Origin: Acidimicrobiaceae bacterium
Lineage (GTDB): Bacteria > Actinomycetota > Acidimicrobiia > Acidimicrobiales > RAAP-2
Assembly (NCBI GenBank): GCA_003162475.1
Contig: PMOI01000012.1
Location: forward strand, 195,739 to 259,738
Direction: 5' to 3'
DNA length: 64,000 bases
Below, piece by piece: positions 35,122-44,972 of this stretch. The notes under the pieces were generated by a model, which was given only the letters and a program-made list of their open reading frames with translations, was not told where the DNA came from and did not search any database. Every line of letters begins with the position of its first letter. Position 1 is the first letter of the stretch. A program made the position numbers and the translations under genes.

Positions 35122-35150
35122 TTTACATTGTTCGTGTCGTCGGCTACACT
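35122..35150 (+). promoter_or_regulatory. Putative sigma-70-type promoter for rho
   Basis: TTTACA (35122-35127) and TACACT (35145-35150) are 17 bp apart and lie about 114 bp before the rho start, leaving a leader where Rho autoregulation would be possible. Confidence 0.55.
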
Positions 35151-35263
35151 GTTAGTTGTCGTCCGTTCGGTTGTACCGGCGTAAGGAATCTTCTCCGAGA
35201 CGACATTTCCCGATTTTCTTCTCCACCCGACGTATCGTTGCGGGCGGCGTGAAAGGATCATGC

Positions 35264-36877
35264 ATGGCTATTAAGCCTTCTCCAGACCGTTCGGATCTCG
35301 AGTCCAAAACTCGCGAAGATCTCCAGACGATCGCCAAAGTAAAGGGCGTTGAGGCTTCGACCCGCGCCACCAAAGCCGCACTCATCGAGGCCATCATGGG
35401 CGAAGCGCCCGAGGTCTCCAGTGCACCGACGACCCGCGCGGTGCGCTCTCGTCGCACCGTGGCCACCCCCGACGATGACTTCGAAAACATCCTCGTTGAG
35501 TTCGACGCCGACACCACGGTCGAAAAGACGGTCCAAAGCGAGCCCCCTGTTTCCGAGGCCGTCGCGCCGTCGGAGCGGCCCACGGCTCGTCAATTCACCC
35601 AGACGCGGCCCGAGCGTCAGCCCCGGGAGTTCTCAAACGACACCAACAATCGCAGTCGTCGCAACCGTCGTAATCGAAACGGTCGCGAGCGTTTCGCGGG
35701 TGACTCGATGCCCAACGCCGATCAGCCCTACGCGGGCGACCTCGTCGAAGTCGAAGGTCTGCTCGATCTGCGCGACGACGGCTACGGCTTCTTGCGCACC
35801 AAGGGTTACCACGCGTCACCCAACGACGTCTACGTCTCCATCAACCAGGTTCGTCGCTACCACCTTCGCAAGGGCGACACCATCGTCGGCGGGTTTCGGC
35901 CGGCCGCTTCGAACGAGAAGTACCCGGCGCTGCTGCGCGTCGACACCGTCGCCGGTGTCGACCCTGAAGTCGCGCGGCTTCGTCCTCGCTTCGAGGACTT
36001 GACACCGCTCTTCCCTGACGAGAAGTTGAACCTCGAAACCAACGAGGGCAAGCTCGACCTCACCCCGCGGATCGTCGACCTCTTAGCGCCTATTGGCAAG
36101 GGCCAGCGCGGGCTCATCGTCTCACCCCCCAAGGCCGGTAAGACGACGATCATGAAGCAGATCGCCCAGTCGATCGAAGTGAACAATCCCGAGGTCCACT
36201 TGATGGTGCTCCTCGTGGACGAACGCCCCGAAGAGGTCACCGACATCCGTCGAAGCGTCCAGGGTGAAGTCATCTCATCGACATTCGACCGTCCGGCCGA
36301 GGAGCACACCCACGTGGCCGAGCTCTGCATCGAGCGCGCGAAGCGTCTCGTCGAGCAGGGCCGCGACGTCGTGATCATCCTCGACGGCATCACGCGTCTC
36401 GCGCGCGCCTACAACTTGGCCGCGCCCGCGACCGGGCGCATCATGTCCGGTGGCGTGGACTCGGGCGCCCTGTACCCGCCGAAGAAGTTCTTCGGTGCGG
36501 CGCGCAACATCGAAGAAGGGGGATCGCTCACCATTCTCGCGAGTGCCCTCGTCGAAACGGGTTCGAAGATGGACGAAGTTATCTTCGAAGAGTTCAAGGG
36601 AACCGGCAACATGGAACTTCGCCTCGACCGTCGTTTGGCCGAGCGTCGCCTCTACCCGGCCATTGACGTGAACGGCTCGTCCACCAGAAAAGAAGAACTG
36701 CTCTTCAGCCGTGAGGCCCTGCCCCAGGTGTGGAAGCTGCGCCGCGTCTTGAACGGTCTGGCCGCCGAGGGTCGCGACGCCGCGGGACTCGAACTCCTGA
36801 TCGACAAGCTCAAATCCACCAAATCCAATGACGAGTTCCTGGCGGAGATCGGCCGGGGCCCGGCGCCGACCAACTAA
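35264..36877 (+). CDS. rho: Transcription termination factor Rho
   Basis: A 537-residue Rho helicase. After a Rho_N domain ([20 protein letters not shown]) there is a charged insert rich in Arg and Asn (about residues 125-145), typical of high-GC actinobacteria, then the RNA-binding cold-shock-like domain ([17 protein letters not shown]) and the ATPase core with Walker [10 protein letters not shown] and Walker [18 protein letters not shown] 35264 with GAAAGGA upstream is preferred over a longer frame that lacks Rho similarity. It is followed by rpmE and prfA. Confidence 0.95.
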   Translation: MAIKPSPDRSDLESKTREDLQTIAKVKGVEASTRATKAALIEAIMGEAPEVSSAPTTRAVRSRRTVATPDDDFENILVEFDADTTVEKTVQSEPPVSEAVAPSERPTARQFTQTRPERQPREFSNDTNNRSRRNRRNRNGRERFAGDSMPNADQPYAGDLVEVEGLLDLRDDGYGFLRTKGYHASPNDVYVSINQVRRYHLRKGDTIVGGFRPAASNEKYPALLRVDTVAGVDPEVARLRPRFEDLTPLFPDEKLNLETNEGKLDLTPRIVDLLAPIGKGQRGLIVSPPKAGKTTIMKQIAQSIEVNNPEVHLMVLLVDERPEEVTDIRRSVQGEVISSTFDRPAEEHTHVAELCIERAKRLVEQGRDVVIILDGITRLARAYNLAAPATGRIMSGGVDSGALYPPKKFFGAARNIEEGGSLTILASALVETGSKMDEVIFEEFKGTGNMELRLDRRLAERRLYPAIDVNGSSTRKEELLFSREALPQVWKLRRVLNGLAAEGRDAAGLELLIDKLKSTKSNDEFLAEIGRGPAPTN

Positions 36878-36914
36878 TTTCCCGCTAAACTCACTCTTCG
36901 CACGAAGGAGCATC

Positions 36915-37139
36915 ATGAAGCCAGATATCCACCCCACTTACGGAGAAGCAAGCGTTACCTGCTCGTGCGGCAACACCTTTACGACCGAGTCGACCAAGTC
37001 GTCGATCCGCATTGAGCTCTGCAACGAGTGCCACCCCTTCTTTACCGGCAAGCAGAAGCTCGTCGACACCGGTGGCCGCGTCGAGCGCTTCCAGCGCCGT
37101 TACGCACAGAAGACGAAGGCGCGCGCGCCGAAGGCTTAG
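36915..37139 (+). CDS. rpmE: 50S ribosomal protein L31
   Basis: A 74-residue L31 of the zinc-binding type, with cysteines in TCSCGNTF and [13 protein letters not shown]. It starts [16 protein letters not shown] at ATG 36915 behind AAGGAG. The rho-rpmE-prfA order is conserved in actinobacteria. Confidence 0.95.
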   Translation: MKPDIHPTYGEASVTCSCGNTFTTESTKSSIRIELCNECHPFFTGKQKLVDTGGRVERFQRRYAQKTKARAPKA

Positions 37140-37163
37140 GTCCTCGAGCGCTCAGCGAGTTTT

Positions 37164-38243
37164 GTGCGCTCCCTCGACGAGACGCTGAACGTCCTTCAGG
37201 GTGAGTTTCACTCCGTAGAGGTGCAACTCTCCGAACCTGACGTCGCCAGCGACCTCACGCGTCTGCGTGATCTATCGCGCCGCCACAAAGAGCTCAGTGA
37301 GATCAACGCCGCCTGGGTCGACCTCCAAGGTGCCCGCGACGACCTCGCCACGGCTCGTGAGATGTTCAACGAGAGCGAGGGCGCCGATCGCGAGTCCTGG
37401 CGTGAAGAGGTCAACGCCGCCGATGAGCGCATCGCCGCGCTCGGCCTCGAACTCGAAACACTCCTGCTTCCTCACGACCCCAACGAAGGGCGAAGCGTCA
37501 TCTTGGAGATCCGCGGCGCTGAAGGTGGCGAGGAGGCCAATCTCTTTGCCGCGGACTTGGCCGAGATGTACCGCCGGTACGCGGCGTTGCGCGGTTGGAA
37601 GCTCGGGGTCATCGAAGAGCGCGAATCCGAGCAGGGCGGTCTCGACGAGGCGATCTACCTCATCAAGGGCGACGACGCGTGGGCGCGCCTCGAGTTCGAA
37701 GCGGGCGTGCACCGCGTGCAGCGTGTTCCGGTCACCGAAGCCAAGGGTCGCGTGCACACGTCGTCCGCGACGGTGTCAGTACTGCCCGAGGCGGAAGAGG
37801 TCGACGTGGACATCAACACCAACGACCTCAAGATTGACGTCTATCGCTCGTCGGGCCCCGGTGGCCAGAGTGTGAACACGACCGACTCGGCCGTGCGCAT
37901 CACCCACTTGCCCACGGGCATCGTGGTCTCGATGCAGGACGAGAAGAGTCAGATCCAGAATCGAGCGAAGGCCCTCATCGTGTTGCGCGCTCGGCTCTTG
38001 AAGGCCGCCCAGGACGCCCAAGCCAGTGAACTTGGTGATCTCAAACGCTCGCAGTTGGGTAGTGGTGGACGAAGCGAGAAGATTCGCACTTATAACTTCA
38101 AGGAGAACCGGGTGACCGATCACCGGATCAACTTGACGAACTATTCGCTCGACGCGGTACTCGCGGGCGACCTCGATCCCTACGTCGACGCGCTCTTGGC
38201 GGACAAGCGAGCGCGCCAGTTGGCCGAGAGTGACGGACGCTAA
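37164..38243 (+). CDS. prfA: Peptide chain release factor 1
   Basis: A 359-residue class I release factor that reads UAA and UAG. The GGQ motif is in SSGPGGQSVNTTDS (about residue 234), and the PCRF domain precedes it. The stop-recognition PxT-type motif region is in RVPVTEAKGRVH; the related EAKGR string is as expected for RF1. The start is GTG 37164. It overlaps prmC by 14 bp, which fits because PrmC methylates its GGQ glutamine. Confidence 0.94.
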   Translation: MRSLDETLNVLQGEFHSVEVQLSEPDVASDLTRLRDLSRRHKELSEINAAWVDLQGARDDLATAREMFNESEGADRESWREEVNAADERIAALGLELETLLLPHDPNEGRSVILEIRGAEGGEEANLFAADLAEMYRRYAALRGWKLGVIEERESEQGGLDEAIYLIKGDDAWARLEFEAGVHRVQRVPVTEAKGRVHTSSATVSVLPEAEEVDVDINTNDLKIDVYRSSGPGGQSVNTTDSAVRITHLPTGIVVSMQDEKSQIQNRAKALIVLRARLLKAAQDAQASELGDLKRSQLGSGGRSEKIRTYNFKENRVTDHRINLTNYSLDAVLAGDLDPYVDALLADKRARQLAESDGR

Positions 38244-39042
38244 CGCCAAGTCCGTGACCGAGCTCGTCAAAAGCGGTCTCGACCGGCGAGAAGCTCGCTG
38301 GCTCGTCGAAGAGTTCGGCTCGAACGACGGGGCCCTTCAAGAGGCCGCTCGCCGACGTCGTCGTGGTGAGCCTCTGCAGTACGTCATTGGTCACTGGCCC
38401 TTTCGTTCACTCGACCTCGACGTCGACGAACGAGTCCTCATCCCGCGTCCCGAGAGCGAAGAACTCGTCTCCGTGGCGCTTACTGAGCTCTTGCGCGCTG
38501 AAATGAGCGAGCCGGTCATCATGGATCTCGGCAGTGGATCGGGCGCCATCGGATTAGCCCTCCTCGACGAACTCCGCACGCGCGGCGTCGCGGCGACGTT
38601 GGTCGCCGTCGACGAGTCGCTCGACGCGCTCGCGCTAGCGAAGCGAAACGCGCTCAAGCACGATCTGCGCGCGGTGACGTTCGTACACTCGTCGTGGTTC
38701 GACGACGTGGACCCGTGGCTGCGCGCTCGCGTCGATCTCATCGTCGCGAACCCTCCCTACGTGGGTGACGAGGAGTTCGCCGAACTCGACCCGGTCCTTC
38801 GCTACGAGCCAAGGAGCGCCATCGTGTCGCCCGACTCACGGGGCGTGACGGGCTTCGCCGATCTCGAGATCATCATCGCGCAAGCCACCACGTGGTTACG
38901 GCCCGGCGGCGTACTGGTCTGTGAACACGCCAACACGCACCGTGACGCGGTCGTCGCTGCGGCCCGGTCGGCGGGCTTTACCGACGTGAAAGACCTCGAT
39001 GACCTGGCCGGTCATCCTCGGATCCTGGTCGCGCGCCGATGA
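38230..39042 (+). CDS. prmC: Release factor glutamine methyltransferase
   Basis: A 270-residue SAM-dependent methyltransferase that methylates the glutamine of GGQ in release factors. The SAM loop is MDLGSGSGAIGLAL and the catalytic NPPY is in VANPPYVGDEEF. The GTG start lies inside prfA. Its stop overlaps the next start (ATGA). Confidence 0.92.
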   Translation: MTDANAKSVTELVKSGLDRREARWLVEEFGSNDGALQEAARRRRRGEPLQYVIGHWPFRSLDLDVDERVLIPRPESEELVSVALTELLRAEMSEPVIMDLGSGSGAIGLALLDELRTRGVAATLVAVDESLDALALAKRNALKHDLRAVTFVHSSWFDDVDPWLRARVDLIVANPPYVGDEEFAELDPVLRYEPRSAIVSPDSRGVTGFADLEIIIAQATTWLRPGGVLVCEHANTHRDAVVAAARSAGFTDVKDLDDLAGHPRILVARR

Positions 39043-39638
39043 GCGTCGTCGATCGCGACGAGGCCGTACGCCTTTTGAACGCGGGTGGGGTAGTGGCCGT
39101 GCCGACCGACACGGTCTACGGGCTCGCGGCGTCACTGGAGCATGACGACGCCATCGCCCACATTTTTTCTATGAAGCACCGTCCAAGCGCCGTGGCGCTC
39201 CCGGTGCTCGTGGGCGCGACCTCGTCGATTGAGGGCTTAGGCGTCACGTGGCTACCCATCGCGCGAACGCTCAGTGACGCGTTCTGGCCCGGCGCGTTGA
39301 CCATCGTGGTGGACGTTCCGCGAGAACTGGCGCGCCGCGTCGGCAGCGGCGAGGACACGGTTGGTTTTCGTCTGCCCGATGACGAACTCTTACGTGAAGT
39401 GTTGACTCTGACGGGACCGCTCGTCGTATCGAGCGCCAACGAACACGGTGAGCCACCGTGTCACAGTGTCGATGAAGTACTCGCGATCTTTGGCGAATCC
39501 GAAACACTGAAGGCCATCCTCGACGGAGGAGAGCGCGTCGGGGACGTCTCGACGGTCATCCAAGTTCACGAGAGCGAGTGGAAGATTCTTCGCCACGGCG
39601 CCGTCAACGCCGACGACGTGGCGCGACTTCTCGCGTAG
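39039..39638 (+). CDS. sua5: L-threonylcarbamoyladenylate synthase
   Basis: A 199-residue YrdC/Sua5-domain protein making threonylcarbamoyl-AMP for t6A in tRNAs. The motifs VPTDTVYGLAA and FSMKHRPSAVALPVLV are typical, and the FWPGALTIVV segment lies in the middle. It is short, lacking the C-terminal Sua5 domain, hence TsaC-like. Coupled to prmC by an ATGA overlap. Confidence 0.9.
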   Translation: MSVVDRDEAVRLLNAGGVVAVPTDTVYGLAASLEHDDAIAHIFSMKHRPSAVALPVLVGATSSIEGLGVTWLPIARTLSDAFWPGALTIVVDVPRELARRVGSGEDTVGFRLPDDELLREVLTLTGPLVVSSANEHGEPPCHSVDEVLAIFGESETLKAILDGGERVGDVSTVIQVHESEWKILRHGAVNADDVARLLA

Positions 39639-39650
39639 GCACGGCGCGTA

Positions 39651-40442
39651 CTACCGACCAGGTTCGTCAGTCGATAGTCTTCTCACCCACGACGCGGGTC
39701 GCTTCTCCAAGTACGCGTTCATCCCTTCACGTGCTTCGTCACTGTGAAAGAGTTCGGCCGAAAGTTGGGCTGTCCAGGCAAATGCCTCATCCTCGGACAT
39801 CGACGCGACCGAGGTGGTGAGTTGTTTCGCGACGGCCAGAGCGTGCGGCTCGCCCGCGAGGAGGTCGTTCACGATGGCACTGATCTCGTCGTCAATCTCC
39901 TCGGAGGGAACGGCCTTGTTGATGAGTCCCATTCGCGCCGCATCGCCGGCGGCGAAGCGATTCCCGCGAAGGAAGGCACTCTGCGCGTCGGCGAGACGCA
40001 TCTTGGGTAGGCACACGACGGAGATGATGGCTGGCACGACGCCGATACGGACCTCGGTGAAGCCGAATTTCGCTGAGTCGATGGCGACCGAGACGTCCAT
40101 GACCGCCGCGAGTCCAACACCCCCCGCGACGCAGTGACCCGCGAGGCGTCCGACGAAGGGTTTGGGCGAGTGTCGAATTCGCAAGAAGATCTCGCTCATC
40201 TCGACGAGGTCCTCGCTCTTCGTGTCGCCGGGCGTCGAGCGTTCGGCCAAGTTCGCGCCGGCACAGAACGTCGAACCTCGATTCGTAACGACGACGACGC
40301 GCACGTCCGTGTTGCTCTCCGCTTCGTCGATCGCGGCCATGAGCTCACGCAGGAGTTGAACACTGAGAGCGTTGCGACGCTCTTGGTCGTCGAGTGTGAT
40401 CGTCATGACGTTCTCGACGATGGTCGTCTCTACTAGGTTCAC
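39651..40442 (-). CDS. Enoyl-CoA hydratase/isomerase family protein
   Basis: A 263-residue crotonase-fold protein that hydrates or isomerises an enoyl-CoA. The oxyanion-hole segments are STFCAGANLAERS and LAGHCVAGGVGLAA; the usual glutamate of hydratases is seen in FTEVRIGVVPA. It is the last gene of a five-gene coupled operon with an acyl-CoA carboxylase and an AtuA-family protein, so the substrate is probably a branched 3-methyl-glutaconyl-type CoA ester. GTG start with AAGGAG upstream; it overlaps the previous stop (GTGA). Confidence 0.85.
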   Translation of the reverse strand: MNLVETTIVENVMTITLDDQERRNALSVQLLRELMAAIDEAESNTDVRVVVVTNRGSTFCAGANLAERSTPGDTKSEDLVEMSEIFLRIRHSPKPFVGRLAGHCVAGGVGLAAVMDVSVAIDSAKFGFTEVRIGVVPAIISVVCLPKMRLADAQSAFLRGNRFAAGDAARMGLINKAVPSEEIDDEISAIVNDLLAGEPHALAVAKQLTTSVASMSEDEAFAWTAQLSAELFHSDEAREGMNAYLEKRPASWVRRLSTDEPGR

Positions 40443-41263
40443 TGGACGCTCCTTGGCTGTGGTCCGTCACTCGCGGCGCCCGCGAACGCCTGAGCCCTCA
40501 CCAACCAGTGATGGCCGAGTTCCCCTGTGACGAGTGACGTGTCGTCGACGTGTCGTCGTTGGGTCACGACGAGACAGAACTCCTCGGCCGGTCCTTTGAC
40601 AGTGTCCTCGGCGTCGTCGCGACCCCACGTCCAGAGATCGCCTGAAGGATTGGTGAGTTCGAGTCGGACGTCACCCCTGGGAAGTTCATCGCCGTGCACG
40701 TGGTACGACCACTTTCTCGTGATGAAGCCGAGTTGGGCGACGTGGCGCAGTCGGTCCGTCGCGCTTCGTTCGACGTTCAAGGCGTCCGCGACGTCGGTGC
40801 CGTGCGCCCACGTCTCCATGAGACGAGCGCCAAGGAAGGATCTCGCGCTCATGGACGGTCCGTACCAGGGAACTCTCGTCTCGTCGTGAAGTGAGAGAGC
40901 CGCCGAAGCGAGGACGCCCCTCGCGCGACGCCACGTTGCGAGCTGCTCATTCGTCGAGAGCTCTCGAAACGCGCCGAGCGTGAACTCGTCCATTCCTTCT
41001 CGCGTCGCGCCCGCGACGAGTTCTTCGATCCCTACGCGAAAGGCTTCGGGGTCAGTGATCGCCGCCGCGGCGCTGGTGTCGAAGTACGTCAAGTGGCCGA
41101 TCTGGTCGGTGACACTCCATCCGGGACTCGGTGTCGCTCGGCGCCACTCGTCATCGGAGATGGCTTCGACGATCTCGTCGAGCGCGTCTTGTTCTTCGAT
41201 GAGATCACGACGTAGTGTGTCCAACTCGCTCGACCTCTCGACGGTGAACTCTTGATTCGTCAC
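40439..41263 (-). CDS. DinB/MDMPI-like protein (TIGR03084-type)
   Basis: A 274-residue protein of the maleylpyruvate isomerase N-terminal (DinB-like) fold, seen in the sequence around SPGWSVTDQIGHLTYFD and METWAHGTDVADAL with the putative metal histidines. Family members are often mycothiol-dependent or of unknown role. GTG 41263 overlaps the AtuA stop; a longer frame upstream is not supported. Its place in the carboxylase operon is regular, but its function there is not known. Confidence 0.72.
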   Translation of the reverse strand: MTNQEFTVERSSELDTLRRDLIEEQDALDEIVEAISDDEWRRATPSPGWSVTDQIGHLTYFDTSAAAAITDPEAFRVGIEELVAGATREGMDEFTLGAFRELSTNEQLATWRRARGVLASAALSLHDETRVPWYGPSMSARSFLGARLMETWAHGTDVADALNVERSATDRLRHVAQLGFITRKWSYHVHGDELPRGDVRLELTNPSGDLWTWGRDDAEDTVKGPAEEFCLVVTQRRHVDDTSLVTGELGHHWLVRAQAFAGAASDGPQPRSVQ

Positions 41264-43026
41264 GGGGAATCGAGGAGCGCGATCGGGATCGCCACGAAGC
41301 GGCTGCGAAGCCACTCGCCAAGACCCTTGGCCTGGGCGTCTTGGCGGGTGGAGGCGGCGACGCCCTCGTCGAGAAGGTCGTGCACGACGAAGTTGAGTGA
41401 GCGAAGCGCCGGTAGTCGATAGCGATCGATGACCAGCGGTGCGGTCTCGGGCAAGAGTCGGCGAATCTCCTCGGTCGAGAGAAAGGCGTCGAGCCACGCC
41501 CACGACTCGTCACTGCGAGCGAAGATCCCAAGATTGGCGTGACCCCCCTTGTCACCCGACCGAGTACCAAAGAGGATGCCGAGCGGTGCCATCGTCGTAG
41601 GACCACTAACGACGACGCCGTCGGCATCAGCGTCGACGACGACCTCGCGGCTGGTGGTCGGCGCGACCGAGTCGACCGTTGTTCGCTTTCCGCCCAAGAT
41701 CGTCACGTACTGGGGCACGAGATTGCTCGGCACGACGGCCGGGCGGTACACGCCGAACGTGGAACCCGCGGACGGGCTCGCACCGGGGATGAAGAATCCG
41801 GGAATGCTCGCCAGCGCGAGCTCGACGACGGCGTCGGCGACGGCGCGGCCTACTTTTCGTTCGTCACGGTCCTTCAAAGTAAGACGCCAGGAGGCGACCG
41901 CCTCTTCGTTCGTCGCGGGGTCGGGCTTGTCGCTTCGCACGAGTCTCGTCGTGACACTCTGAAAGTCACTGGGCGCAAACGGACAGGCCAGCCAGAACGC
42001 CTCTTCGACCAGATGGGCTTTTTGTTCGATGTCGAGACCCGTCAGCGCTACGTTCAGATCCTTGCGGTAACCCCCGATCTCGTTCATCGCCACCTTCAGC
42101 GTCGACGGCGGTGTTTCACCCTTTGTTCCGCTGATGCGTACGCGGTCCTTCGCGATCTGCTCGAGGCGAATCGTGTCGAAGCGGGCCGACACGTCGGGGC
42201 CGAGGTACGAAGGTCCACCGATCTCGTAGAGCAACTGAGACGTGACGGTACCCACCGAGACTTCGCCGCCGGTGCCGTCGTGTTTGCCAACGACGGACGA
42301 CCCGTCCTCGGCGACCTCGACCCAGGGAAAGCCGACTCTCGCCATACCCGGCACTTCGCGGAAGAACGAGTAGTTCCCGCCGGTCACCTGCGCGCCGCAC
42401 TCGATCACGTGGCCCGCCACGACGCCGCCCGCGAGGGCGTCGAAGTCATCGCGGCGCCACTGGTGGTGCCAGGCTGCGGGACCACAGACGAGCGCCGCGT
42501 CGGTCACGCGACCGGTGACGACGATGTCGGCCCCCATCGATAACGCCTCGACAATGCCAAAACAGCCGAGGTAGGCGTTGGCGGTGATGAAGCGCGAGAC
42601 GTCACCCACCGGCTCGCCGGTTTCGAAGTGCGCCAGATCGACGCCCGCTCGCTGTAGTTCTTCCAGTCGTCCCAAGAGGTTGTCGCCGTTGACGTACGCG
42701 ATGACGGGTGCAAGACCGAGCGTGGCGGCGACGGCGGCGACGGCCTCGGCGCAGTGCTCGGGGTCCAGTCCGCCGGCGTTGGAGACGACTTTGATGCCCC
42801 GATCCAAACAGGTTCCCATGACCTGCTCCATCTGGGTCACGAAGGTTCGGGCGTACCCGACGCCCGGATTCTTCGCTTGCGTTCTCGCCAAGATGAGCAT
42901 GGTCAACTCGGCTAACCAGTCACCCGTCAAGACGTCGATGGGACCGCCGTCGACCATCTCCTTTGCGGCCGAGAGACGATCACCGAAGAATCCCGAACAG
43001 TTCGCGATTCGTAGGGGTGTCGCCAT
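41260..43026 (-). CDS. AtuA-family (acyclic terpene utilization, DUF1446) protein
   Basis: A 588-residue protein of the AtuA family. The N-terminus RIANCSGFFGDRLSAAKEMV and the segments VSNAGGLDPE and GADIVVTGRVTDAAL are family hallmarks; the C-terminal part (LGILFGTRSGDKGGHANLGI) is the second conserved domain. AtuA is part of the citronellol/geraniol pathway in Pseudomonas, but its reaction is not settled. Here it lies directly behind an acyl-CoA carboxylase alpha subunit (2 bp), which suggests a role with that enzyme's product or substrate. Confidence 0.85.
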   Translation of the reverse strand: MATPLRIANCSGFFGDRLSAAKEMVDGGPIDVLTGDWLAELTMLILARTQAKNPGVGYARTFVTQMEQVMGTCLDRGIKVVSNAGGLDPEHCAEAVAAVAATLGLAPVIAYVNGDNLLGRLEELQRAGVDLAHFETGEPVGDVSRFITANAYLGCFGIVEALSMGADIVVTGRVTDAALVCGPAAWHHQWRRDDFDALAGGVVAGHVIECGAQVTGGNYSFFREVPGMARVGFPWVEVAEDGSSVVGKHDGTGGEVSVGTVTSQLLYEIGGPSYLGPDVSARFDTIRLEQIAKDRVRISGTKGETPPSTLKVAMNEIGGYRKDLNVALTGLDIEQKAHLVEEAFWLACPFAPSDFQSVTTRLVRSDKPDPATNEEAVASWRLTLKDRDERKVGRAVADAVVELALASIPGFFIPGASPSAGSTFGVYRPAVVPSNLVPQYVTILGGKRTTVDSVAPTTSREVVVDADADGVVVSGPTTMAPLGILFGTRSGDKGGHANLGIFARSDESWAWLDAFLSTEEIRRLLPETAPLVIDRYRLPALRSLNFVVHDLLDEGVAASTRQDAQAKGLGEWLRSRFVAIPIALLDSP

Positions 43027-43028
43027 CG

Positions 43029-44972
43029 TTAGTCCTCGTTCGAGGAGTCGTCGGGTTCGAAAGTGAGAAGCGCCGCACCGTTGTCGACTTGCTGGCCCTT
43101 GGTGACCAGGACCTCGCCCACGGTTCCCGTGCTCGGCGCACTTATGACGTGCTCCATCTTCATCGCCTCCATCACGACCAACGTCGCACCAGCGTTGACG
43201 TGTTCTCCGACGCTGACGCGAACGTCGAGAATGAGTCCGGGCATCGGCGCGTTGAGACCGCCGGGTGGGGCCTCGCTGTGCTGGACCTCAAAACGCGGGA
43301 CGATCTTGAACGCCACGGTGCCGCGAAGGACCTGTACGAAGAGATTCTCGCCCGCCCTCGTCACGCGCGACGTCGTGCGATACCCGTTGAGTTCGAGGTC
43401 GATTGCCGACTCGCTCCAGTGATGGATCCGTGCCGAACCGTGCACCCCGAGATCGAACGATCCGTCGCGACGTGACGCGTAGTCGAGGTCCATCTGTTGG
43501 TGACCGAAGCGTAGCGACGTGCGCTGGCGCGGTAAGCGGGCGTTGCGCCAACCGCTGGGCACCTGTTGAAGGACCGGCGCGTTCGCTCGTTGCTCGCCTT
43601 GAAGCCAAAGTGCACCGGCGCTCGCCGCCGCGACCAACTCCTCCTCGCAGAAGAGAAGTCCGCGAGGGGGATCGAAGCGTTCGATGAAGTCGGTCGTCGT
43701 GTCGCCCGCCAGAAAGTGTTCGCTGCGAAGGGTGGCCACCAGGAAGTCCCGATTCGTCGTCACCCCGCCGAGGTGCAGGCGCTCGAGGGCCCGCGCGAGG
43801 GTCGCGGCGGCTTCGACGCGGGTGGGGGCGTGCGCGACGACCTTGGCGAGAAGGGGGTCGAACGCCACGGTGACGACCGAACCTCTTTCGACGCCGCTCT
43901 CCCAGCGCACCGAGGGCTCGCGCGGCGTTTCGAAAGCGAAGAGCGTGCCCGTCGCCGGTAGGAATCCCACACTCGGGTCCTCCGCACAAAGACGGACTTC
44001 GATGGCGCTGCCGGAGAAGTGCACGTCGTCTTGCCCGTAGCCGAGACGCTCGCCTTGAGCGACGCGCAGTTGCTCTCTCACGAGATCGATACCGGTCACT
44101 TCTTCGGTGACCGGATGCTCCACTTGGAGACGCGTGTTCACCTCGAGGAAGTAGAAGTCGTGCGTCGCGTCATCGACGAGGAACTCAACGGTCCCCGCGG
44201 ACTTATAGCCAATCGCTCGGGCGAGATTGAGCGCCGCGTTACCCATGGCGCGACGTAAATCGTCGTCGACGATCGGTGAAGGTGATTCCTCGATCAGTTT
44301 CTGATGGCGACGCTGTATCGAACAGTCACGCTCGCCCAAGTGCACGAGGTTGCCGTAACGGTCGCCAAGTATCTGGATTTCGACGTGGCGCGACGACGCG
44401 ACGTAGCGCTCGAGAAAAATCCGATCGTCACCGAAACCGCTCTTCGCCTCACGTCGGGCAGCCGCGACGGCTTCGTCGAGTTGTGAGGCGTCGGTCACGA
44501 CGCGCATTCCCTTGCCGCCGCCTCCGGCGACGGCCTTGACCATGAGGGGGTAGCCAATGGACGAGGCGTCGTTCGGGTCCTCACTCGACGCGAGGACCGG
44601 GACGCCCGCTCGAACGGCGAGCTTCTTCGCCGCGATCTTGTCACCCATGGCGTCGATGACTCGGGGCGAGGGGCCAATCCACACGAGACCCGCCGCCTCC
44701 ACGTTCGCCGCGAACTCGCCGTTCTCGGAGAGAAATCCGTACCCGGGGTGAATGGCTTCGACGCTGCTCATCTTCGCGGCCGCAAGGATGGCGTCGCCGT
44801 CGAGATAGCTGGTGGTGAGGCGCATCGCTACGTCGGCTTCGCGTACGTAGGGCGCGTCGGTGTCGGCGTCGACGTACACCGCGACGCAACGTAGTCCCAA
44901 GGCCCGCGCGCCACGAATGACGCGTCGCGCGATCTCGCCGCGATTGGCCACCATGATGGTCGAGAAGGTCAC
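43029..44972 (-). CDS. Acyl-CoA carboxylase alpha subunit (biotin carboxylase and biotin carrier)
   Basis: A 647-residue protein. Biotin carboxylase domain: IMVANRGEIARRVIRGARAL, the ATP loop VKAVAGGGGKGMRVV and FLEVNTRLQVEHPVTEEVTG. The C-terminus is a biotinyl domain with the biotin lysine in VMEAMKMEHV. It carboxylates biotin for an acyl-CoA (3-methylcrotonyl-, geranyl-, acetyl- or propionyl-CoA). The AtuA and enoyl-CoA hydratase neighbours favour a methylcrotonyl- or geranyl-CoA type. GTG 44972 overlaps the beta-subunit stop. Confidence 0.9.
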   Translation of the reverse strand: MTFSTIMVANRGEIARRVIRGARALGLRCVAVYVDADTDAPYVREADVAMRLTTSYLDGDAILAAAKMSSVEAIHPGYGFLSENGEFAANVEAAGLVWIGPSPRVIDAMGDKIAAKKLAVRAGVPVLASSEDPNDASSIGYPLMVKAVAGGGGKGMRVVTDASQLDEAVAAARREAKSGFGDDRIFLERYVASSRHVEIQILGDRYGNLVHLGERDCSIQRRHQKLIEESPSPIVDDDLRRAMGNAALNLARAIGYKSAGTVEFLVDDATHDFYFLEVNTRLQVEHPVTEEVTGIDLVREQLRVAQGERLGYGQDDVHFSGSAIEVRLCAEDPSVGFLPATGTLFAFETPREPSVRWESGVERGSVVTVAFDPLLAKVVAHAPTRVEAAATLARALERLHLGGVTTNRDFLVATLRSEHFLAGDTTTDFIERFDPPRGLLFCEEELVAAASAGALWLQGEQRANAPVLQQVPSGWRNARLPRQRTSLRFGHQQMDLDYASRRDGSFDLGVHGSARIHHWSESAIDLELNGYRTTSRVTRAGENLFVQVLRGTVAFKIVPRFEVQHSEAPPGGLNAPMPGLILDVRVSVGEHVNAGATLVVMEAMKMEHVISAPSTGTVGEVLVTKGQQVDNGAALLTFEPDDSSNED

